64,000 nt of DNA from Hypomesus transpacificus. Lineage: Eukaryota; Chordata; Actinopteri; Osmeriformes; Osmeridae. The stretch lies in NCBI RefSeq assembly GCF_021917145.1, contig NW_025813750.1, positions 62,001-126,000 of the forward strand. The letters are read 5' to 3'. The position numbers and the translations under genes are program-made. Below the pieces are notes generated by a model. It made no database searches. It saw only the letters and a program-made list of their open reading frames with translations, and was not told the DNA's origin. Below, piece after piece: positions 1-9,588 of this stretch (position 1 is the first letter of the stretch; each line of letters starts with the position of its first letter).

Positions 1-423
1 GATTTCCTTGAAGGAATTGGCATACCCTACAAAGGACCGCAGGCTGTCTTTGCTGGGCCCATCCAAAGGCATGCCAGCCATTTGCTCCTTTTCAAATTGT
101 TTAATGAGGTACAGAGTGTACCCCACATCATTTTCAAGGAGCCATCTGACCAATTTCCCCTTATACTTTCCAAACTGTAAAGTATACTCCCCCAACACCT
201 CAGTTTGATCAGACACATCCCCCCCTCGGTCACGGACCAAAGAGCACGCCCTTGCCCTCATCTGCTCCTCCTTTATGGGTGCTGACTTGTCCTTCAGAGA
301 GACAGAGGAGTCCTTCCAACGCTTGGCTTCCTCAGTTGCATCTTGGAGAAGGTAGCCATGTGACCCCTTCCGAAAGACCACCACCACTCTCCCAGGATAA
401 AAACTAAAAACTTGCTTAGACAT
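1..423 (-). CDS. Dada-like transposase, first coding exon (partial, copy 1)
   Basis: Start codon at 423-421 directly after a splice acceptor (tacag|ATG), reading MSKQVFSFYPGRVVVVFRKG and onward, open to the window edge. It corresponds to residues 1-141 of the exon at 43181-43862. It contains the segment LQFGKYKGKLVRWLLENDVGY, which resembles the short C-terminal module of ExoX-like nucleases; that likeness is by eye only. Confidence 0.6.
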   Translation of the reverse strand, partial: MSKQVFSFYPGRVVVVFRKGSHGYLLQDATEEAKRWKDSSVSLKDKSAPIKEEQMRARACSLVRDRGGDVSDQTEVLGEYTLQFGKYKGKLVRWLLENDVGYTLYLIKQFEKEQMAGMPLDGPSKDSLRSFVGYANSFKEI

Positions 424-1155
424 CTGTATTTAAAAGAAATAACACATTCAATAATTACAACAAATTACATGTCAAGAGGGGGTGGTAGCCAGAGTATTTT
501 CAAACAACACTGCCCTACAGTAGATCTGTATCTATTCGATGAGTGTGCTTACTTGAGGTGAATGTGCCTCATCTCAACTCCCCCATCCTCCCCCATCCCC
601 CAACAATCCCCCTCAATGTCCTTTGTCTTGGAATGTGTATTAGCTGCGAACAGCTCTCTTCTAACATGACTTTTATTCACGATTCACTATTAATTTTACA
701 TAACATGCTGGCAAACCATTTTCGGTATATTGTTAGTAACTAACGTTACTGAATAACTTTGGGAAGTTATAGTAGTACCAACGTAACATTGCATTAGTGG
801 CTACTGTACATACAGTTTCATTCATTCATACTGTTAGACTGAGAGTCATAGCGTGCTCAATGTTGAGTTTTCACAAAGCAGAGATGAGTAAAATAACATG
901 TTCATTCATGATTTAGCTAGCTATTTTTAGATCTATCCAGATGGATATCTTACCTCAGTGCAGATCTACGTGTACTGTTCTCTCAAAAAATATTCTGATC
1001 TGAGACGCTTCTCTATCTCGTAAGAAAACCGCGAAACAGCGCCCCCCAAATCCCCATAGTGGCCACAAATGGTAGTATTCGATATGGTTAAGGATAGCCA
1101 TAGAGAATGAATGGGAAAAGTTAAGGAAGTTAAGACCATTCATCGCAGCCTCCCG
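1..1155 (-). mobile_element. Dada-like DNA transposon, copy 1 (right end only)
   Basis: Right end (5' end of its gene) of the element seen whole at 35391-44594, with near-identical sequence at a constant offset of 43,439 bp. It runs from the window edge to base 1155 and is followed by the target duplication CGCGGC (1156-1161) and the 3' half of a tRNA-Gly. It holds part of the first coding exon (1-423), an intron with a donor near 954, and a likely 5' noncoding exon up to the element end. The rest lies outside the window. Assignment to the Dada superfamily is inferred from target choice, duplication length and the transposase-like coding seen in copy 2. Confidence 0.7.
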
Positions 1156-1190
1156 CGCGGCTGACCCGGGTTCGATTCCCGGCCAATGCT
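1156..1190 (+). pseudogene. tRNA-Gly(TCC) 3' half, split by Dada-like copy 1
   Basis: Begins with the target duplication CGCGGC and continues through an intact T arm (CCCGG-GTTCGAT-TCCCGG) to the acceptor 3' strand CCAATGC. The discriminator is T instead of A. The 5' half lies outside the window on the far side of the element. Confidence 0.85.
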
Positions 1191-1319
1191 GAACCTTGAG
1201 AAAAATGTGTTTTATCTGGTGTCATTCCACTGCTTGCGGGCATTAGATATAGTCACGTGAGCTCCTGGACGATCGATCAGCTTCGGTTCGAGCTCGGCTG
1301 GCAAACAGTTGACAACGGG

Positions 1320-1401
1320 GGTAGCGTGGCCGAGCGGTCCAAGGCGCTGGATTAAGGCTCCAGTCTCTCCGGAGGCGTGGGTTCGAATCCCACCGCTGCC
1401 A
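1320..1401 (+). tRNA. tRNA-Leu(AAG), reference copy
   Basis: 82-nt type II tRNA. The acceptor stem GGTAGCG/CGCTGCC pairs fully (one G-U), with discriminator A. The A box TGGCCGAGCGG is in the D arm. The anticodon stem CTGGA/TCCAG closes the loop TTAAGGC, giving anticodon AAG (reads CUU after A34 to inosine editing). A long variable arm is present, and the T arm GTGGG-TTCGAAT-CCCAC carries the B box. CCA is not encoded. It differs at only a few positions from vertebrate tRNA-Leu(AAG) as I recall it. The Pol III stop TTTT lies 2 nt downstream. Confidence 0.95.
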
Positions 1402-1709
1402 CTTTTGTAGGGTGCTAACGGCGTCTCATTGCTTTCAAGTCAGTAAGTGGGTTTGAAAGGTGAACTGTGGCTCGACGTGTTGTGTTGTCGTTGATGCTTT
1501 CTTGGGGGATCGTAGGTATAGTTGCTCCATCACCAGACAATACAAACCGTGAAGAGGCATTTCGTCTCTTGTGACGGTCGAACACATCCGGAGTAGGCCA
1601 AGTGTTCCAAACTCGACAGAAGTATAAACCAGGTTTAGGGCAATCTGTTACTAGTTCAGTATCGATCAGTTTTGGGAGAAGCTCGGGTGGCCAACAGCTG
1701 ACAACGGGG

Positions 1710-1791
1710 GGTAGCGTGGCCGAGCGGTCCAAGGCGCTGGATTTAGGCTCCAGTCTCTCCGGAGGCGTGGGTTCGAATCCGACTGCTGCCA
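1710..1791 (+). tRNA. tRNA-Leu(TAG), weakened T stem
   Basis: Anticodon loop TTTAGGC, anticodon TAG (reads CUA). The 3' end reads CCGAC-TGCTGCC, so the T stem has a G51:G63 clash and the last acceptor pair is G-U. This variant recurs at several loci below; function is uncertain. Confidence 0.75.
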
Positions 1792-1891
1792 CTTTTGTAG
1801 GGTGCTAATGCCGTCTCGTTGCTTTCAAGTCAGTAAGTGGGTTTGAAAGGTGAACTGTGGCTCGACATGTTGTCGTTGATGCTTTCTTGGG

Positions 1892-1911
1892 GCATCGTAG
1901 GTATAGTGGCT
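1892..1911 (+). pseudogene. Decayed tRNA-Gly 5' end in the Leu spacer (type example)
   Basis: The spacer reads GCATCGTAGGTATAGTGGCT, close to the first 20 nt of the array's tRNA-Gly (GCATTGGTGGTATAGTGGCA). The flank upstream is homologous too: GTCAGTAAGTGGG...TGTGGCTCGA here against GTCAGTAGGTGG...CGTGGCTCGA before the real Gly at 2112. Likeness stops after about 20 nt, with no anticodon arm. An equivalent ghost lies in nearly every Leu spacer. tRNA-Asp matches the 20 nt about as well, but the flank favours Gly. Confidence 0.65.
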
Positions 1912-2111
1912 CCATCACCAGACAATACAAAGTGTGAGAGGCATTTCGTCTATTGTGACGGTCGAGCACATCCGGATTAGGCCAAGTGTTCCAAACTCGA
2001 CAGAAGTATAAACCAGGTTTATGGCAATCTCTTACTAGTTGGACGTCAGTAGGTGGTGTGAAAAATCGAACCGTGGCTCGAAAACCTGTGCGATCATGGA
2101 GGATGTCGTGG

Positions 2112-2183
2112 GCATTGGTGGTATAGTGGCAAGCATAGCTGCCTTCCAAGCAGTTGACCCGGGTTCGATTCCCGGCCAATGCA
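2112..2183 (+). tRNA. tRNA-Gly(TCC), reference copy
   Basis: 72-nt tRNA. The acceptor GCATTGG/CCAATGC pairs fully, discriminator A. D arm with G18G19, anticodon stem GCTGC/GCAGT with loop CTTCCAA, anticodon TCC (reads GGA). T loop TTCGATT in a CCCGG/CCGGG stem. As I recall it, it differs from vertebrate tRNA-Gly(TCC) at few positions. A T4 run about 22 nt downstream may serve as Pol III stop. Confidence 0.95.
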
Positions 2184-2312
2184 GAACCTTGAGAAAGATG
2201 TGTTTTATCTGGTGTCATTCCACTGCTTGCGGGCATTAGATATAGTCACGTGAGCTCCTGGACGATCGATCAGCTTCGGTTTGAGCTCGGCTGGCCAACA
2301 GTTGACAACGGG

Positions 2313-2394
2313 GGTAGCGTGGCCGAGTGGTCCAAGGCGCTGGATTAAGGCTCCAGTCTCTCCGGAGGCGTGGGTTCGAATCCCACCGCTGCCA
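2313..2394 (+). tRNA. tRNA-Leu(AAG)
   Basis: Same as the copy at 1320 except one D-loop change (GAGTGG for GAGCGG). All stems pair. Confidence 0.9.
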
Positions 2395-2706
2395 CTTTTG
2401 TAGGGTGCTAACGGCGTCTCATTGCTTTCACGTCAGTAAGTGGGTTTGAAAGGTGAACTGTGGCTCGACGTGTTGTGTTGTGTTGTCGTTGATGCTTTCT
2501 TGGGGCATCGTAGGTATAGTGGCTCCATCACCAGACAATACAAACCGTGAAGAGGCATTTCGTCTCTTGTGACGGTCGAACACATCCGGAGTAGGCCAAG
2601 TGTTCCAAACTCGACAGAAGTATAAACCAGGTTTAGGGCAATCTGTTACTAGTTCAGTATCGATCAGTTTTGGGAGAAGCTCGGGTGGCCAACAGCTGAC
2701 AACGGG

Positions 2707-2788
2707 GGTAGCGTGGCCGAGCCGTCCAAGGCGCTGGATTTAGGCTCCAGTCTCTCCGGAGGCGTGGGTTAGAATCCGACTGCTGCCA
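2707..2788 (+). pseudogene. tRNA-Leu(TAG) pseudogene, broken B box
   Basis: The T loop is TTAGAAT (C56 lost, so the G19-C56 contact and the B box are damaged), the T stem has G51:G63, and the D loop reads GCCGTCC. The same set of defects recurs at 34340, 45147, 46142 and 58601, so one defective copy was amplified. Confidence 0.7.
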
Positions 2789-3109
2789 TTTTTGTAGGGT
2801 GATAATGCCGTCTCGTTGCTTTCAAGTCAGTAAGTGGGTTTTAAAGTTGAATTATGGCTCGACATGTTGTCGTTGATGCTTTCTTGGGGCATCGTAGGTA
2901 TAGTGGCTCCATCACCAGACAATACAAAGTGTGAGAGGCATTTCGTCTCTTGTGACGGTCGAGCACATCCGGATTAGGCCAAGTGTTCCAAACTCGACAG
3001 AAGTATAAACCAGGTTTAGGGCAATCTAATTACTAGTTGGACGTCAGTAGGTGGTGTGAAAAATCGAACCGTGGCTCGAAAAGCTGTGCGATCATGGAGG
3101 ATGTCGTGG

Positions 3110-3181
3110 GCATTGGTGGTATAGTGGCAAGCATAGCTGCCTTCCAAGCAGTTGACCCGGGTTCGATTCCCGGCCAATGCA
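3110..3181 (+). tRNA. tRNA-Gly(TCC)
   Basis: Identical to the copy at 2112. Confidence 0.95.
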
Positions 3182-3311
3182 GAACCTTGAGAAAGATGTG
3201 TTTTATCTGGTGTCATTCCACTGCTTGCGGGCATTAGATATAGTCACGTGAGCTCCTGGACGATCGATCAGCTTCGGTTCGAGCTCGGCTGGCCAACAGT
3301 TGACAACGGGG

Positions 3312-3393
3312 GGTAGCGTGGCCGAGCGGTCCAAGGCGCTGGATTAAGGCTCCAGTCTCTCCGGAGGCGTGGGTTCGAATCCCACCGCTGCCA
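3312..3393 (+). tRNA. tRNA-Leu(AAG)
   Basis: Identical to the copy at 1320. Confidence 0.95.
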
Positions 3394-3700
3394 CTTTTGT
3401 AGGGTGCTAACGGCGTCTCATTGCTTTCACGTCAGTAAGTGGGTTTGAAAGGTGAACTGTGGCTCGACGTGTTGTGTTGTCGTTGATGCTTTCTTGGGGG
3501 ATCGTAGGTATAGTTGCTCCATCACCAGACAATACAAACCGTGAAGAGGCATTTCGTCTCTTGTGACGGTCGAACACATCCGGAGTAGGCCAAGTGTTCC
3601 AAACTCGACAGAAGTATAAACCAGGTTTAGGGCAATCTGTTACTAGTTCAGTATCGATCAGTTTTGGGAGAAGCTCGGGTGGCCAACAGCTGACAACGGG

Positions 3701-3782
3701 GGTAGCGTGGCCGAGCGGTCCAAGGCGCTGGATTTAGGCTCCAGTCTCTCTGGAGGCGTGGGTTCGAATCCCACCAGAGCCA
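3701..3782 (+). pseudogene. tRNA-Leu(TAG) body with foreign acceptor end
   Basis: The body and anticodon TAG are normal, but the 3' acceptor strand is CAGAGCC instead of CGCTGCC, leaving three adjacent mismatches with GGTAGCG. CCCACCAGAG is how tRNA-Arg(TCT) ends, so the 3' end may come from recombination in the shared T arm. Confidence 0.65.
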
Positions 3783-4088
3783 CTTTTGTAGGGTGCTAAC
3801 GCCGTCTCGTTGCTTTCACGTCAGTAAGTGGGTTTGAAAGGTGAACTGTGGCTTGACGTGTTGTGTTTTCGTTGATGCTTTCTTGGGGCATCGTAGGTAT
3901 AGTGGCTCCATCCGCATACAATACAAACCGTGAAGAGGCATTTCGTCTCCTGTGACGGTCGAACACATCCAGATTAGGCCAAGTGTTCCAAACTCGACAG
4001 AAGCATTAACCAGGTTTGGGGAAATCTGTTACTAGTTCAGTATCGATCAGTTTTGGGAAAAGCTCGGGTGGCCAACGGCTGACAACGG

Positions 4089-4170
4089 GGTAGCTTGGCC
4101 GAGCGGTCCAAGGTGCTGGATTTAAGCTCCAGTCTCTCTGGAGGCGTGGGTTTGAATCCCACCACTGCCA
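4089..4170 (+). tRNA. tRNA-Leu(TAA)-like
   Basis: Loop TTTAAGC, anticodon TAA (would read UUA), one base from the TAG loop TTTAGGC. Defects: T loop TTTGAAT (C56 to T) and two acceptor mismatches (GGTAGCT against CACTGCC). The body is that of Leu(TAG/AAG), not of normal vertebrate Leu(TAA). Confidence 0.6.
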
Positions 4171-4262
4171 CTTTTGTAGGGTGTTAACGCCGTCTCCTTG
4201 CTTTCACGTCAGTAAGTGGGTTTGAAAGGTGAACTGTGCCTCGACGTGTTGTGTTTTCGTTG

Positions 4263-6205
4263 CTGCTTTCAAATCAAATCAAATTTATTTGTATAGCCCT
4301 TTTTACACGCAAGCATGTCACAGAGGGCTTCACATGCGCCCATAGAACTGCCCCTCAACCAACCTAAACCCTCAAGGAAGACAAGGAAAAACTCCCAGAA
4401 AAACTCCCACCGGGAGAAAAAATGGAAGAAACCTTGGGAGGAGCAATTCAGAGAGGGATCCCCTCCTCCAGAGACGGTTGGTAAGAGAGAGGAGCAGAAC
4501 AAAAGCTAAACATAGTCATACAGTGTCAATGGGTTTTGAAACACCAAAATCCATTGTTCGGCTTTATAGACGTTGGATGGGACCGGGAAACTCGCTGTTG
4601 GCCGTCATGGAGACTGGATTCCGGGTTACGACCTGGTTCAGCGTTGGCAGACCGACGACCAAGCAGGTCCTGACAGCTCAAACCCCCCACACCACAGGGA
4701 ATGTGTGGGGGGGGGACAGAGAGGAGAGCAGGGATTAGAGAATGCCAGGAGCAGCTAACAGTTACAGTCAAAATAGAATGAGATCCCCACCGGTCAAGTG
4801 TGGACTAGTGCAGCAATTTAACAGAGCAAAAAGGGTATTTGATGCAGCCCCACACACCAAAACAACGACAGCCCCCCTCAGTTGGAACATGAAATCTGTT
4901 CCAGGGGAAAGAACTCTAAAGTAGGTTATACTTATACGAATAAGGATGAAAACAGCCAGTCCCCCGTTGTCTCCAACTAGTAATAAAAACTATAACAGTG
5001 ACAATATACAGCAACGGAACTATAATAATAATAATACTAACAATATACAGTAACAGGTTTACTTTATTTGTAACATCTAGCTGGGCAATGTGAACATAAG
5101 CTATAATTAAAATTTAAAAGTTACATGTGATACACACATAGGCAAGCACACATCCCAGGTTTACATAGAAAGTACACACATACTTCCCTTTAACAATCAT
5201 AGAATTGACTAAACAAGAACGTTTTTAATCTAGTTTTAAATGTCGAGACAGTATCAGCTTCCTTAATTGAGATGGGTAATTTGTTCCAAAGAAGAGGTGC
5301 TCTATATGAGAACGCCCTACCTCCAGCAGTTTTTTTCTTAACTTTGGGTATTACCAGATAGCCGGCATTTTGAGATCTTAGAGACCTTGCGGGGCAATAG
5401 GGTGCAAGGAGACCGGAGAGGTACAGTGGTTCCAATCCATGCAGAGATTTGTAAGTTAGTAGTAGAACTTTGAAATCAGCTCTGGCTTGGATAGGGAGCC
5501 AGTGTAAAGAGATAAGAGTCGATGTTATATGATCAAACTTTCTAGTTTTAGTCAATAGTCTAGCAGCAGCATTTTGCACCCGCTGTAAGTTTTTTAGGAA
5601 GGTAATTGGGAGGCCAGAGAACAACACATTGCAGTAGTCCAATCGGGACGTAACAAAAGCATGTATTCGTTTTTCAGCATCATCCTTTGAGAGGAATTTT
5701 CGTATTTTGGCAATATTACGTAGATGGAAAAATGCTGTTCTGGTGATTTGCTTAATATGGTACTCAAACGAAAGGTCTGGGTCCATTGTGACTCCCAGAT
5801 TTTTTACCAGCTGGCTTTGAGATACTTTGACGCCGTCTAAGTCTAAGGTTAGATGGGATAAATTATTTCTGTGTTTTTTCGGACCAAAAATTTGAACCTC
5901 GGTTTTATCCGAATTAAGAAGAAGGAAATTTGCAGTCATCCAAGTTTTCAACCCGGAAACACAGGTTTCCATAGCATGTGGAAATTCTCCCGGCTTTATA
6001 GACATGTATAGCTGAGTATCATCTGCATAGCAGTGAAAATCTACCCCAAAACTTCTAATTATGTTTCCTAAAGGCAACATATAGAGTGAAAATAACAGAG
6101 GGCCTAAAACTGAACCCTGTGGTACTCCGTATTTTACAATGAAGCTCCTGGATGAGCAACCATCATAGTGGACATATTGTGATCAGATAGATACGATCTG
6201 CTTTC
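4263..6205 (-). mobile_element. 5'-truncated L2/CR1-clade LINE with 8-bp target duplication
   Basis: LINE body 4271-6197 on the minus strand, flanked by CTGCTTTC at 4263-4270 and 6198-6205. Its 3' end is at the left, with a TTTGA-type repeat tail (seen on + as aaatcaaatcaaattt). Some 0.9 kb of 3' noncoding sequence (4271-5189) has A-rich stretches and an AAT microsatellite near 5027. The 5' end is cut within the reverse transcriptase. It interrupts an array spacer a few bases upstream of a decayed Gly start. Confidence 0.85.
5190..6197 (-). CDS. LINE reverse transcriptase, C-terminal fragment
   Basis: Open to the truncated 5' end; the first Met (6080) gives 296 residues. Just before it the frame reads [17 protein letters not shown] (RT motif B), then [11 protein letters not shown] (motif C) at residues 16-25, then the conserved LINE C-terminal region ([22 protein letters not shown]). 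Motif A with the first catalytic Asp and the endonuclease are lost by truncation, so the fragment cannot be active. It is clearly a different family from the LINE at 20327-22378. Confidence 0.85.
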
Positions 6206-6411
6206 TTGGGGCATCGTAGGTATAGTGGCTACATCACCAGACAATACAAACCATGAAGAGGCATTTCGTCTCTTGTCACGGTCGAACACATCCAGATTAG
6301 GCCAAGTGTTCCAAACTCGCCAGAAGTATAAACCAGGTTTGGGGCAATCTATTACTAGTTCAGTACAGATAAGTTTTGGGAGAAGCTCGGGTTGCCAACA
6401 GCTGACAACGG

Positions 6412-6493
6412 GGTAGCGTGGCCGAGCGGTCCAAGGCGCTGGATTTAGGCTCCAGTCTTTCTGGAGGCGTGGGTTCGAATTCCACCGCTGCCA
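6412..6493 (+). tRNA. tRNA-Leu(TAG)
   Basis: Full acceptor stem. The T stem has G53-U61 (AATTCCAC), and the variable arm reads CTTTCTGG. Confidence 0.85.
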
Positions 6494-6799
6494 GTTTTGC
6501 AGGGTGCTAACGCCGTCTCGTTGCTTTCACGTCAATAAGTGGGTTTGAAAGGTGAACTGTGGCTCGACGTGTCGTGTTTTCGTTGATGCTTTCTTGGGGC
6601 ATCGTAGGTATAGTGGCTCCATCCGCATACAATACAAACCGTGAAGAGGCATTTCGTCTCCTGTGACGGTCGAACACATCCAGATCAGGCCAAGTGTTCC
6701 AAACTCGACAGAAGCATTAACCAGGTTTGGGGAAATCTGTTACTAGTTCAGTATCGATCAGTTTTGGGAAAAGCTCGGGTGGCCAACGGCTGACAACGG

Positions 6800-6881
6800 G
6801 GTAGCTTGGCCGAGCGGTCCAAGGCGCTGGATTTAAGCTCCAGTCTCTCTGGAGGCGTGGGTTCGAATCCCACCGCTGCCA
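6800..6881 (+). tRNA. tRNA-Leu(TAA)-like, best preserved
   Basis: Anticodon TAA with a normal T arm (TTCGAAT, CCCAC) and a normal 3' acceptor strand CGCTGCC. The only clear flaw is T7 against C66. Of the nine TAA copies this is the likeliest to work. Confidence 0.75.
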
Positions 6882-6981
6882 GTTTTGCAGGGTGCTAAAG
6901 CCGTCTCGTTGCTTTCAAGTCAGTAAGTGGGTTTGAAAGGTGAACTGTGGCTCGACATGTTGTCGTTGATGCTTTCTTGGG

Positions 6982-7001
6982 GCATCGTAGGTATAGTGGC
7001 T
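6982..7001 (+). pseudogene. Decayed tRNA-Gly 5' end (short-unit example)
   Basis: Same 20-nt remnant as at 1892, here followed by ACATCACCAGAC instead of a Gly anticodon arm. It shows the ghost is present in block B as well. Confidence 0.6.
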
Positions 7002-7182
7002 ACATCACCAGACAATACAAACCATGAAGAGGCATTTCGTCTCTTGTCACGGTCGAACACATCCAGATTAGGCCAAGTGTTCCAAACTCGCCAGAAGTAT
7101 AAACCAGGTTTGGGTTAATCTAGTACTAGTTCAGTACAGATACGTTTTGGGAGAAGCTCGGGTTGCCTACAGCTGACAACGG

Positions 7183-7264
7183 GGTAGCGTGGCCGAGCGG
7201 TCCAAGGCGCTGGATTTAGGCTCCAGTCTCTCCGGAGGCGTGGGTTCGAATCCCACCGCTGCCA
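7183..7264 (+). tRNA. tRNA-Leu(TAG), reference copy
   Basis: All stems pair as in the AAG copy at 1320; loop TTTAGGC, anticodon TAG, B box GGTTCGAATCC. As I recall vertebrate tRNA-Leu(TAG), it differs at only a few positions. Followed by GTTTTGCAGG, a T4 stop. Confidence 0.95.
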
Positions 7265-7571
7265 GTTTTGCAGGGTGCTAACGCCGTCTCCTTGCTTCCA
7301 CGTCAGTAAGTGGGTTTGAAAAAGTGAACTGTGGCTCGACGTGTTGTGCGGTCGTTGATACTTTCTTGGGGCATTGTAGGTATAGTGGCTCAATCTGCAG
7401 ACAATACAAACCGTGAAGAGGCATTTCGTCTCCTGTGACGGTAGAACACATCCAGATTAGGCCAAGTGTTCCAAACTCGCCAGAAGTATAAACCAGGTTT
7501 GGGTTAATCTATTACTAGTTCAGTACAGATAAGTTTTGGGAGAAGCTCGGGTTGCCAACAGCTGACAACAG

Positions 7572-7653
7572 GGTAGCTTGGCCGAGCGGTCCAAGGCGCT
7601 GGATTTAGGCTCCAGTCTCTCCGGAGGCGTGTGTTCGAATCCCACCGCTGCCA
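7572..7653 (+). tRNA. tRNA-Leu(TAG), weakened
   Basis: T7 against C66 in the acceptor (GGTAGCT) and a T-stem change (GTGTG for GTGGG). Confidence 0.7.
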
Positions 7654-7959
7654 GTTTTGCAGGGTGCTAACGCCGTCTTCTTGCTTTCACGTCAGTAAGT
7701 GGGTTTGAAAGGTGAACTGTGGCTCGACGTGTTGTGTTTTCGTTGACGCTTTCTTGGGGCATCGTAGGTATAGTGGCTACATCACCAGACAATACAAACC
7801 ATGAAGAGGCATTTTGTCTCTTGTCACGGTCGAACACATCCAGATTAGGCCAAGTGTTCCAAACTCGCCAGAAGTATAAACCAGGTTTGGGGCAATCTAT
7901 TACTAGTTCAGTACAGATAAGTTTTGGGAGAAGCTCGGGTTGCCAACAGCTGACAACGG

Positions 7960-8041
7960 GGTAGCTTGGCCGAGCGGTCCAAGGCGCTGGATTTAGGCTC
8001 CAGTCTCTCTGGAGGTGTGGGTTCGAATCCCACCAGAGCCT
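7960..8041 (+). pseudogene. tRNA-Leu(TAG) with foreign acceptor end
   Basis: Acceptor 3' strand CAGAGCC, four mismatches with GGTAGCT. The base before the T stem is also changed (GGTGTGGG), and the discriminator is T. Confidence 0.65.
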
Positions 8042-8347
8042 CTTTTGCAGGGTGCTAACGCCTTCTCCTTGCTTTCACGTCAGTAAGTGGGTTTGAAAGG
8101 TGAACTGTGGCTCGACGTGTTGTGTTTTCGTTGACGCTTTCTTGGGGCATCGTAGGTATAGTGGCTACATCACCAGACAATACAAACCATGAAGAGGCAT
8201 TTTGTCTCTTGTCACGGTCGAACACATCCAGATTAGGCCAAGTGTTCCAAACTCGCCAGAAGTATAAACCAGGTTTGGGGCAATCTATTACTAGTTCAGT
8301 ACAGATAAGTTTTGGGAGAAGCTCGGGTTGCCAACAGCTGACAACGG

Positions 8348-8429
8348 GGTAGCTTGGCCGAGCGGTCCAAGGCGCTGGATTTAGGCTCCAGTCTCTCTGG
8401 AGGTGTGGGTTCGAATCCCACCAGAGCCA
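8348..8429 (+). pseudogene. tRNA-Leu(TAG) with foreign acceptor end
   Basis: Same GGTGTGGG...CAGAGCC class as 7960 but with discriminator A. First member of the 1,547-bp higher-order repeat. Confidence 0.65.
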
Positions 8430-8735
8430 CTTTTGTAGGGTGCTAACGCCGTCTTGTTGCTTTCACGTCAGTAAGTGGGTTTGAAAGGTGAACTGTGGCT
8501 CGACGTGTTGTGTTTTCGTTGATGCTTTCTTGGGGCATCGTAGGTATAGTGGCTCCATCCGCATACAATACAAACCGTGAAGAGGCATTTAGTCTCCTGT
8601 GACGGTAGAAAACATCCAGATTAGTCCAAGTGTTCCAAACTCGACAGAAGCATTAACCAGGTTTGGGGAAATCTGTTACTAGTTCAGTATCGATCAGTTT
8701 TGGGAAAAGCTCGGGTGGCCAACGGCTGACAACGG

Positions 8736-8817
8736 GGTAGCTTGGCCGAGCGGTCCAAGGCGCTGGATTTAAGCTCCAGTCTCTCTGGAGGCGTGGGTTT
8801 GAATCCCACCACTGCCA
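8736..8817 (+). tRNA. tRNA-Leu(TAA)-like
   Basis: Same form as 4089 (TTTGAAT T loop, CACTGCC end). Confidence 0.6.
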
Positions 8818-9123
8818 CTTTTGTAGGGTCCTAACGCCGTCTCCTTGCTTTCACGTCAGTAAGTGGGTTTGAAAGGTGAACTGTGCCTCGACGTGTTGTG
8901 TTTTCGTTGCTGCTTTCTTGGGGCATCGTAGGTATAGTGGCTACATCACCAGACAATACAAACCATGAAGAGGCATTTCGTCTCTTGTCACGGTCGAACA
9001 CATCCAGATTAGGCCAAGTGTTCCAAACTCGCCAGAAGTATAAACCAGGTTTGGGGCAATCTATTACTAGTTCAATACAGATAAGTTTTGGGAGAAGCTC
9101 GGGTTGCCAATAGCTGACAACGG

Positions 9124-9205
9124 GGTAGCGTGGCCGAGCGGTCCAAGGCGCTGGATTTAGGCTCCAGTCTCTCCGGAGGCGTGGGTTCGAATCCCACCAG
9201 AGCCA
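9124..9205 (+). pseudogene. tRNA-Leu(TAG) with foreign acceptor end
   Basis: GGTAGCG against CAGAGCC. The variable arm is normal (CTCCGG), so only the last bases are exchanged. Confidence 0.65.
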
Positions 9206-9506
9206 CTTTTGCAGGGTGCTAACGCCGTCTTCTTGCTTTCACGTCAGTAAGTGGGTTTGAAAGGTGAACTGTGGCTCGTTGTGTTTTCGTTGATGCTTTC
9301 TTGGGGCATCGTAGGTATAGTGGCTCCATCCGCATACAATACAAACCGTGAAGAGGCATTTCGTCTCCTGTGACGGTAGAAAACATCCAGATTAGTCCAA
9401 GTGTTCCAAACTCGACAGAAGCATTAACCAGGTTTGGGGAAATCTGTTACTAGTTCAGTATCGATCAGTTTTGGGAAAAGCTCGGGTGGCCAACGGCTGA
9501 CAACGG

Positions 9507-9588
9507 GGTAGCTTGGCCGAGCGGTCCAAGGCGCTGGATTTAAGCTCCAGTCTCTCTGGAGGCGTGGGTTTGAATCCCACCACTGCCA
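9507..9588 (+). tRNA. tRNA-Leu(TAA)-like
   Basis: Same as 8736. Confidence 0.6.

Larger units (their letters stand above)
1191..4262 (+). repeat. tRNA array block A (mixed long and short units)
   Basis: Seven tRNA-Leu and two tRNA-Gly loci, all on the + strand. Long units run Leu - spacer with decayed Gly - Gly - spacer - Leu; short units lack the real Gly cassette. Every Leu gene is preceded by a near-constant block ending TGACAACGGGG and followed by a T4 run that can end Pol III transcription. The G run just before each Leu gene varies from 3 to 7. The block ends at the LINE at 4271. Confidence 0.9.

Noticed and set aside
1892-1911. tRNA-Asp remnant in the spacer
   Set aside because: The 20-nt core fits Asp about as well as Gly, but the upstream flank aligns only with the Gly flank.
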